From Tetragonia tetragonoides (lineage: Eukaryota; Streptophyta; Magnoliopsida; Caryophyllales; Aizoaceae): a stretch of DNA of 64,000 bases. The stretch covers positions 39,291,001 to 39,355,000 of the forward strand of contig CM076143.1 of the NCBI GenBank assembly GCA_038025085.1. The letters are read 5' to 3'. Shown one piece after another: positions 57,709 through 64,000 of this stretch. The first letter of the stretch is position 1. Each line of letters opens with the position of its first letter. The notes under the pieces were generated by a model. It was not told the DNA's origin, ran no database searches, and worked only from the letters and a program-made list of their open reading frames with translations. The translations under genes and the position numbers were made by a program.

Positions 57709-59412
57709 TCAGCAGATGATGTTGTTCCTTATGAATTTGGACACTTGTTTGGAGGTGAGGATGGCATAGGATTGGGCTTCAACCCATTTGGTAAAATAGT
57801 CTATGGCTACTAGGATGTATTCATGTCCTCCAGAGCCTTTCTGGGTGATCTTACCAATGATATCTATTCCCCATGCGGAAAATGGCCAAGGGGATGCGAA
57901 GTTGTGGAGCATTGAAGGTGGCATATGCTGCCGATTGGCATATATGTGACACTTCTTGCATTTCTTGACATAGTCGTAACAATCCCTTTCCATAGTGGTC
58001 CAGTAGTATCCTAGTCGTAGGACCTTTCTAAATAGCATTCGACCATTCATGTGTGGTCCACACACTCCATCGTGTACCTCGTCCATGATCTCTGCCGCTT
58101 CTTCGGAGTTCACGCATCTGAGGTTGACCCCGTTGTGGGACTTCTTATATAGAACCCCCTTGTATTCTATGTATTGCGTCGCTAAGAGACGGATGGCCCG
58201 TTGAGCTCTTATTGGTGCGTCTTGAGGGTATATTCCTTTGGTGATGTAGTTGAATACATCTTGGTACCAAGGATCTTCTTCGATCGGAGCCAGGATAAGG
58301 CCTGTATCGAGATTGTTGCAGAAAGCGGGCTCACTTCTTCTTTGTATACAAATAGGCATCATGCTGACTGGGTCGGGTATGATAATCAATGATGCTAGCT
58401 TGGATAGAGCATCTGCAAATTGGTTGTCTTCTCGTGGAAGGTATGTGAAAGCTACCTCTTCAAAATTGTCAGGTACTTTATCTAAAAATTCCTCGTAGAG
58501 TGCCAGGCTTTCGCTGTGAATTTTCCACTTCCTGGAGACTTGATTGATGATCAGTAGAGAATCCCCATAGGCTTTGAGTATCCAGATCCCCAGGCCTACG
58601 GCTGCTTGTAGACTGATAACACAAGCTTCATATTCGGCTGCATTATTAGTGACAGGGAAGTCCAGTTTTACTGAGATGGGAGTATGGGCTTCATCCGGAG
58701 ATACCAGGAGTACTCCCGCGCCATAACCTTTTTGGTTGGATGCCCCTTCAAAGTACATTTTCCAGCAATTTTCTTCAATTTGGGCCACATCTTCATCGGG
58801 GAAGTCATATTGCTCGTGATCCTTGGCTGTGTGAGTGGGGTGCTCGGCCAAGTATTCTGAAACTGCGTGTCCTTTGATGATTTTCATGGGATCAAACTTG
58901 AGATCAAATTCAGACAACAGAACTGTCCACCTCGCAATTCTTCCACTTAGGACTGGCTTCTCGAAGATATATTTGAGGGGGTTCATCCTTGACCTTACTA
59001 GTACGGGGTGATTGAGCATGTAATGTCTGAGTTTCTTGGTGGCCCAAACTAGAGCTAAGCAGGTCTTTTCAAGGCTTGAATATCTGGTTTCATAATCGAT
59101 GAATTTCTTGCTCAAGTAATATATAGCTCGTTCTTGGTCCTCTATGGCTTGGGCTAGCATAGCCCCCATGGCTGTGTCAGTTACCGTCAAATAGAGGATC
59201 AATGGTAGACCTTGCTTGGGAGGAGCAAAAATAGGTGGGTTGGCTAGATAATCTTGAATCTTGTCGAACGCTTCCTGACATTGGTCATCCCATTCAATTT
59301 TGACCTCCTTCTTCAACTTCTTGAATATGGGCTCGCATGTTATGGTGAACTTTGATATTAATCGACTAATGTATTGAAGTCGACCGAGGAACCCCCTAAT
59401 TTCCGTTTTCAT
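57709..59412 (-). CDS. Element C pol: RT end, RNase H, archaeal-type RNase H, integrase start
   Basis: A 567-residue open frame, the longest in the window. In order: RT thumb (EIRGFLGRLQYISRL, residues 4-18), RNase H (KLRHYMLNHP region, about 125-135), second RNase H (YFEGASNQKGYGAG at about 218, NNAAEYEA, YGDSLLIINQ, EDNQFADALSKLAS), integrase HHCC region ending CKKCHIYANRQH, and the first catalytic Asp in WGIDIIGK. The first Asp of the second RNase H is Glu (FEGAS, versus FDGAS in element A), which may impair that domain. It ends at a stop in the integrase core. Confidence 0.9.
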   Translation of the reverse strand: MKTEIRGFLGRLQYISRLISKFTITCEPIFKKLKKEVKIEWDDQCQEAFDKIQDYLANPPIFAPPKQGLPLILYLTVTDTAMGAMLAQAIEDQERAIYYLSKKFIDYETRYSSLEKTCLALVWATKKLRHYMLNHPVLVRSRMNPLKYIFEKPVLSGRIARWTVLLSEFDLKFDPMKIIKGHAVSEYLAEHPTHTAKDHEQYDFPDEDVAQIEENCWKMYFEGASNQKGYGAGVLLVSPDEAHTPISVKLDFPVTNNAAEYEACVISLQAAVGLGIWILKAYGDSLLIINQVSRKWKIHSESLALYEEFLDKVPDNFEEVAFTYLPREDNQFADALSKLASLIIIPDPVSMMPICIQRRSEPAFCNNLDTGLILAPIEEDPWYQDVFNYITKGIYPQDAPIRAQRAIRLLATQYIEYKGVLYKKSHNGVNLRCVNSEEAAEIMDEVHDGVCGPHMNGRMLFRKVLRLGYYWTTMERDCYDYVKKCKKCHIYANRQHMPPSMLHNFASPWPFSAWGIDIIGKITQKGSGGHEYILVAIDYFTKWVEAQSYAILTSKQVSKFIRNNIIC

Positions 59413-60299
59413 TCTTGTGTGGCGGCATTTTAACTATTGCTTTGATCTTGGATGGATCAATTTCAATTCCCCTTTGACTGACTACATAACCCAACAGCTT
59501 GCCTGACGTGACCCTGAATGCACATTTTTGGGAAATCAGTCAAAAGTTATACTTGCGTAATCTCTCAAAGAACTTGTGTAGTGCCTGAATATGCCCGTCT
59601 CGGTACCTTGATTTCACAATCATATCATCCACATAGACTTCGGCTTCTTTATGCATCATATCATGTAGCAAAGTTGTGGCGGTCCTTTGGTAAGTTGCAC
59701 CTGCGTTTTTTAATCCAAAGGGCATGACCCTGTAGCAATAGGTTCCCCAAGGAGTTATGAACGTTGTTTTGCTCATGTCTTCTTCAGCCATCTGAACCTG
59801 ATTATACCCTGCGTAACCATCCATAAATGACAACAATGCGTATTCCGCCGTGTTGTCTACCAAAAGCTCAATGTGGGGTAAAGCAAAATCATCCTTTGGG
59901 CTAGCTTTGTTGAGGTCCCTGAAATCGACGCACATTCTTACTCGGCCATCCTTCTTCGGTACTGGAACCACATTGGCAATCCATTCAGGATAGTCTGATA
60001 CCACAATAAACCCAGCGGCAAGTTGCTTTTGTACCTCTTCCTTTATTTTCAGTGCCCATTTTGGCCTGAGGCGCCGTAGCTTCTGCTTAACTGGTTTAAC
60101 ATTAGGGTACAAAGAGATTTTATGTTCGGCTATGCTCCTTTCAATTCCTGGCATGTCCTTGTAGGACCAAGCAAAAACATCTGTGTATAGTTTCAAAAGT
60201 TCAACAAATTGCTCACGTTCCTGTTCAGTTACGGACAAACCAATTCTTACTTCACGAGGTTCTCTTTCATTGCTTAAATTAATTAGCTCTGTTTTCTCA
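59413..60299 (-). pseudogene. Element C reverse transcriptase
   Basis: From EVRIGLSVTEQEREQFVELL into PVKQKLRRLRPKWALKIKEEVQKQL, VPKKDGRVRMCVDF, MPFGLKNAGATYQR and the catalytic YVDD (about 59630). Stopped at 59540 and shifted near 59412-59430. Upstream it is cut by the solo LTR at 60300; the apparent N-terminus of the open frame before 60299 is LTR sequence, not pol. Confidence 0.88.
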
Positions 60300-60640
60300 T
60301 GTAGACGCCAAAAAAGCGTCTTCAGATTTTTCCGCAAAAGTCCGATGATGAATGGAGTAATTTATAAAATTGAACTGCTATTTTTGCTTTAATAGTTAAG
60401 ATAAGGTCTCAGGTTTTTCCTCCAAACACTCCTTCATTCCATTTCATTCAAAAGCCCCTTTAAAGAGCTTTCCAACAACACGTCTCATGCCTCTTTCCGA
60501 CTCCCGGTCGCCAAGTTGTGATTTAGGGGTAAACCGTCTTTTACTGTTCTAGGGTAAAACAGTCTTTTCATATTTTTCGGAATATTTGATTCCTCCGAAA
60601 AATAAAAACGGACTGGATGAAGTCATTATGACGACATCCA

Positions 60641-60773
60641 GCTGGCTGCTGACAGTCGTCAGCGGCCCTGGGATTTGCGCTGACCCTGCTTCTGGCCCGA
60701 CTCTTTTTTCGGCCCAAATCCAAATTTCGACTCCTTTTCAACCGTCAAACCCTACTTCATGCGCCTATAAATA
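60641..60773 (+). promoter_or_regulatory. Promoter region of the solo LTR
   Basis: A weak AGCGG-type array (60641-60671) follows GTCATTATGACGAC (60623-60636), a decayed form of the 16-bp TGACG palindrome of the LTR at 3638. Then CTTTTTTCGGCCC (60701-60713) and TATAAATA (60766-60773). Confidence 0.5.
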
Positions 60774-61464
60774 CGACCCTCCACCCTCAATTCAAAACAC
60801 ACAGTCTACAGTTGACAACCTCTATTCTCAATAGTATTGACTCTGAGCTTCTCCCTCTTTCTTCCAAACTTGAGATCTATTTTTTCTATTTTTGTCAAAT
60901 ATAGCCTAGAGTTCAGGTACAAATTCCTGAGGGCTCAAATTAAATTAGTTGCTTAACTGTTTATTTTCTAGTAGTCATAATGTAGATATCATGCTAGATT
61001 AGCGTTTTATTGCTTCCTAAATATTGTCTGTATAATCGTTGTGTTGCTCAACTTGTCAAACTGAATGCATGTCTAAATAAGGGTTAATAGTAAATGTTGT
61101 GATGCTTGTGATGAACCAAATAATAGTCTAAGTCTAGGTTGTTAATCCGGTGTTTCATGGGAATTATGTCCTTGAATTATTAAGCAAACTTGAGTTAGTA
61201 GAGGCCATCATAAACGGGCGAGTTGGGTGCCTAACACCTTCCCACCTCGTACCTTCGCCCCCGAACCTATTATTTTTTTGGACTCATATGTTCTATATGA
61301 GCGGGAGTCTTTCTAAAAACATGATTAGTTCACTTTTCACGCTATTGGGTTGTCCCTTCGGTTTGTCCCTTCGGTTTGTCCCTTCGATAAAACGTCTATA
61401 GCAGATTTGTGACCTCTTTCATGGTTTTTATTCAATTCATGTCTTTACAAAATCCTTTCTAACT

Positions 61465-61667
61465 AGTTTAGCTAGCGTAGTTTTGATGTAGTGATTGAAG
61501 TGAAGAGCAACTATGTATTTCTTTCTTGCTTAGATTTTATGTCTGGGATAGGAACAGTTGGTGTTATGGGTGTTATCTGTGGTAGCGTAGTGTACTTTTG
61601 AGTTGTAATTGACATATCATTTGGAAGTAATAAAATTATTTTACTTTCCCAAAAAAAAAAAAAAAAA
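61465..61667 (+). mobile_element. 5'-truncated LINE (3' end only) inside the solo LTR
   Basis: 203 bp ending in 17 A residues (61651-61667), preceded by AATAAAATTATTTTACTTTCCC, typical of plant L1 3' ends. Flanked by a perfect 11-bp TSD CCTTTCTAACT at 61454-61464 and 61668-61678. The sequence could alternatively be a processed pseudogene end, but no coding part is present. Confidence 0.85.
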
Positions 61668-61794
61668 CCTTTCTAACTCGATGGTCCCTTGAACTTATCT
61701 AAACCCCCAACTTACAAATTTTCTATAAGGACGCACTCCGTGGAAACCAATACTCATATAAAGAAGGATTGGACGAAAATCCCGGGTCCTTACA

Positions 61795-61980
61795 CCTCCA
61801 CAATAGAGGTCTTTTGTTCATGACAGATTACTGCTTTTAGCAAATCTTTAGGCAACTCATTTTCATCATTGGGTTTATCAATAGCTAAACAAGGCAAAAA
61901 ATAAGCAGAAGGATTTTTCATTTTATTGATATTAGAATTGAAAACAGGAAGAAAGGGATCTGAATTTCCCTTCACATTGG
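61795..61980 (-). pseudogene. Element C pol: protease-RT spacer fragment
   Basis: Encodes a stretch ending KAVICHEQKTSIVE, matching the element A spacer EHEQKTSIVEETEL at about 29170-29130. Cut on one side by the solo LTR (61794) and on the other by the element B LTR (61981). Confidence 0.8.
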
Positions 61981-63778
61981 TGTAGACACCGTAATCTGTC
62001 CCCCCTTTTTAAATGTCCAATGATGATAACCTATAATGAACATAATGAATTGAATGTCAATACTCAAAATACTTGTGCTTATTTGTATCCCATTATACAT
62101 ATTTATTCCGGACCCTTCACATTTATATACCATCAAATAGCCCTTTCCATAAGCTTTCCAATGCCATCTCATTTAATGAAGTTATCAGCTAAAAACGATG
62201 TTCTCATACCCGCATGTCACGGTTCAAGACTGATTTTCAGCCATGAAAGGATTAATTGGACTATAAGCCCACTAGTATTGTATTCCTATTTGAATTAGCT
62301 TTCCAATGATGTATTATGGGCTAAAATCCCATTAGAAACGAAGGAGATATGATCCGATTATTGATTAATGCGCTGAAACGAAAACCTCTCTAGTGTTTAG
62401 GCCATACCTAATAGGATACTTATGCTATTTGATCCCACAGTATGTCAAAAGAAATCCCTTTGAACAAGGAATCCAACGCACTAAGAATCAGGGCAATTGG
62501 AGCTCAAACGAGCTCTCCAACGGCATTTTCGTGACAGCGGCAGCCAATTTCCCCGCCGCCGGCCCAGCGGCTGCCGCTGGAGCTTTGGCGGTAGCCGCCA
62601 GACCTATGCGGCATTGTCGATGCCGCCGGGCCCTGAGCGGCGCTCCAGGGGGCCGCTGGGCATCAATTTTGGCCCGGGAACCCTAGTTTGACCTCCTTTT
62701 CGGCCCATTCCCTATAAATACCCCTCTAAACTCCCTTTTTTTGGAGTCACAACTCATTATTACGGGATTCAACTTAAGAAAATCCTAATCTCTCTCTCTC
62801 ATCTATTCCATTCAACCCCAGTCACATCTTCAAACCCTAATCAAGAACAAGTCTCATCCCAAGATCAAATCCAATATCAAGAGCAATTGACATTCAATTC
62901 TAGTACAATCAAGGTTCAACCTGAGGGCTCATCTTTTCAACTCTTAAATCTATTTGCAAATCATGTTTTATTTATATTATGATCATGGTTAATGTTCTTT
63001 GCATGTTTTCATTGTTTTATTTAGTTTATCCTATGTAGATCAATTTTAATTATTGTTTTCATGATTATCATGCATAGTTTAGTCTAATTATTATCCTTAC
63101 ATGATTTTCGTACTTTTTAGTTTATTTTCTAGTTTTCGGAAATTATATCATGTTTAGTGTAAATATTATATTTTTGCATGTTTTGCATGATGAATCAATC
63201 TAATTATCATACTAACATGTAATTTAGAGTTTATATCTTTTATTTTACTTCCATTGAAGTTACTAACACGTTTGTTCATGCAAATTGGCAATTGGCGCGT
63301 TAAGCTAGCACGGTAAGGTTGGGGAACATATTTCTATTATTTTGGTTGTATTCTATTAATCAAATCATGCAATTGGGTAATCATGTGCAAAGCGATAACT
63401 TTAATAATTTGGTTTGTTCAACCCACCTAGTTAATTCAGGATCTTGGACGACCGAATTGTTTGGAACCTTGTTATGTGAATTAAGAGTCAGCATGGATAG
63501 GATTAGTAGAGGCTGTTATTATGGGCGATTTAGATGAGATTCGTTTTGTCTTTTTCGTACCCACACCCCCCAACTCAATCTTTTGCCTTTGGGTTATATG
63601 AGTCATAATTCCCAATAGGAATTGGGTGCACTTTGATGGTTTCCAATTGTTTCCTTAAAAATTGGTGGCGAGTTCATTTGTTCAATAATCCCTTAATCAA
63701 TATCAATCTCTTCTATTTAAGAACCTATAACATATTATTATTATTTCAATTAGGCGCCGAAAGGCGAGGGTTCTTACA
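61981..63778 (+). mobile_element. Element B 5' LTR (Tat-lineage gypsy)
   Basis: 1798 bp beginning TGTAGACACC and ending GAGGGTTCTTACA, directly followed by a TGGCGACTCCACTG primer-binding site, so it is the 5' LTR of a plus-strand element. It shares the TGTAGACACC start and downstream blocks with the element A LTR. The preceding 5 bp are ATTGG; the other TSD lies outside the window. Inserted into element C pol. Confidence 0.9.
62551..62720 (+). promoter_or_regulatory. Element B LTR promoter array and TATA box
   Basis: A GC-rich array of GCGGCTGCCGCTGG, GGCGGTAGCCGCC and GAGCGGCGCTCC at 62551-62662, then CCTTTTCGGCCC (62695-62706) and TATAAATA (62713-62720). Same order as in the element C-family LTR and aORF2-C promoter. 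Confidence 0.65.
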
Positions 63779-64000
63779 GTGGCGACTCCACTGAGGATTT
63801 AATAAGAGGGTGTAATTCGAAAGCTTGTCCATGTTGATTGTTAATTATTATTTCTTGGTTCAAGAACATTATGTGCTTATTATTGCTTTGCACTCATGTC
63901 ATCCATTTGCTTGCGTTATCTTCGCAAGATGTCGAAAGACATCACCACACCATAAACAGGAATTACCCTTTAGAGCATTGTCTATGACTTAGGCCGGTGA
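63779..64000 (+). mobile_element. Element B primer-binding site and leader (runs off window)
   Basis: TGGCGACTCCACTG starts at 63780, followed by a leader (AATAAGAGGGTGTAATTCGAAAG) that matches the element A leader (ATTAAGAGGGTGTAACTTGAAA) just after its primer-binding site. No coding sequence before the window ends. Confidence 0.85.

Larger units (their letters stand above)
60300..61794 (+). mobile_element. Solo LTR of the element-C family inserted in element C pol
   Basis: Begins TGTAGACGCC and ends CCCGGGTCCTTACA. Pol coding resumes on its far side (HEQKTSIVE at about 61800-61825), so it is an insertion. Flanking 5-mers TCTCA and CCTCC match at only 3 of 5, so the TSD is decayed. TATAAATA at 60766-60773. 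A 15-bp unit, TTTGTCCCTTCGG-like, is triplicated at about 61351-61390. It contains a nested LINE fragment at 61465-61667; without it the LTR is about 1.28 kb. Confidence 0.88.
50661..61980 (-). mobile_element. Element C: Tat/Ogre-lineage gypsy with antisense gene pair
   Basis: The minus strand holds pol (about 61980 to 57037), and the plus strand holds aORF1 and aORF2 between integrase and the 3' LTR, which starts at 50661. Its LTR end (TGTAAGGATCCGGGATTTTC on the plus strand) matches the solo LTRs at 3638 and 60300, so all three are one family. Gag and the 5' LTR are not in the window: element B inserted at 61980/61981 and the rest would lie beyond it. Same gene plan as element A, but clearly diverged in sequence. 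Confidence 0.85.

Noticed and set aside
60300..60337. Extended N-terminus (MRKNLKTLFW) for element C RT
   Set aside because: These codons lie in the inserted solo LTR and start from the LTR edge; they are not pol sequence.

Overview
This window looks like nuclear DNA from a transposon-rich (heterochromatin-like) part of a dicot plant genome. I found no convincing host gene. Nearly everything is transposable elements nested in one another, and target-site duplications (TSDs) visible in the sequence let many of them be delimited to the base. The species cannot be named from the sequence.

Layout. 1-7.4 kb: a full-length L1-type LINE on the minus strand with a 12-bp TSD, carrying a nested hAT-type MITE and a nested solo LTR. 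7.4-11.3 kb: a decayed Copia-like 3' region with a nested TRIM-like mini-LTR element. 11.6-18.3 kb: a PIF/Harbinger transposon (minus-strand transposase plus SANT/NAM-associated ORF1, both broken) containing a hAT MITE filled with ACCCGA-like repeats; its empty site can be read from a duplicate copy of the flank at 50.06-50.66 kb. 19.1-19.7 kb: a 5'-truncated LINE. 19.7-37.3 kb: 'element A', a Tat/Ogre-lineage Ty3/gypsy element on the minus strand (5' LTR, primer-binding site, leader with 69-bp tandem repeats, gag, protease, RT, RNase H, second archaeal-type RNase H, integrase), followed on the opposite strand by two extra genes, aORF2 and aORF1; its gag is split by an unrelated solo LTR. 38.1 kb: a Tourist-like MITE. 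38.7-49.3 kb: a probable large solo LTR holding a full-length plus-strand LINE and two abutting Helitrons. 50.7-62.0 kb: 'element C', a second, diverged Tat-lineage element with the same plan, whose pol is split by a solo LTR that itself contains a 5'-truncated LINE. 62.0-64.0 kb: 5' LTR, primer-binding site and leader of a plus-strand Tat-lineage element ('element B') that runs off the window.

The most interesting system is the antisense gene pair in elements A and C. aORF1 is a plant-mobile-domain-like gene of seven exons whose six phase-0 introns sit at matching positions in both copies. aORF2 is a DUF7745-like gene with one intron in A and none in C. Each gene has its own promoter-like region, and those regions carry the same clustered CCGCT/AGCGG palindromes that sit upstream of the TATA box in the LTRs, with a sequence subtype specific to each element. 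This suggests co-evolving control of sense gag-pol and antisense, spliceable genes. Antisense orientation would explain how introns survive replication through genomic RNA. All copies here carry frameshifts or stops, so these particular genes are probably not intact.
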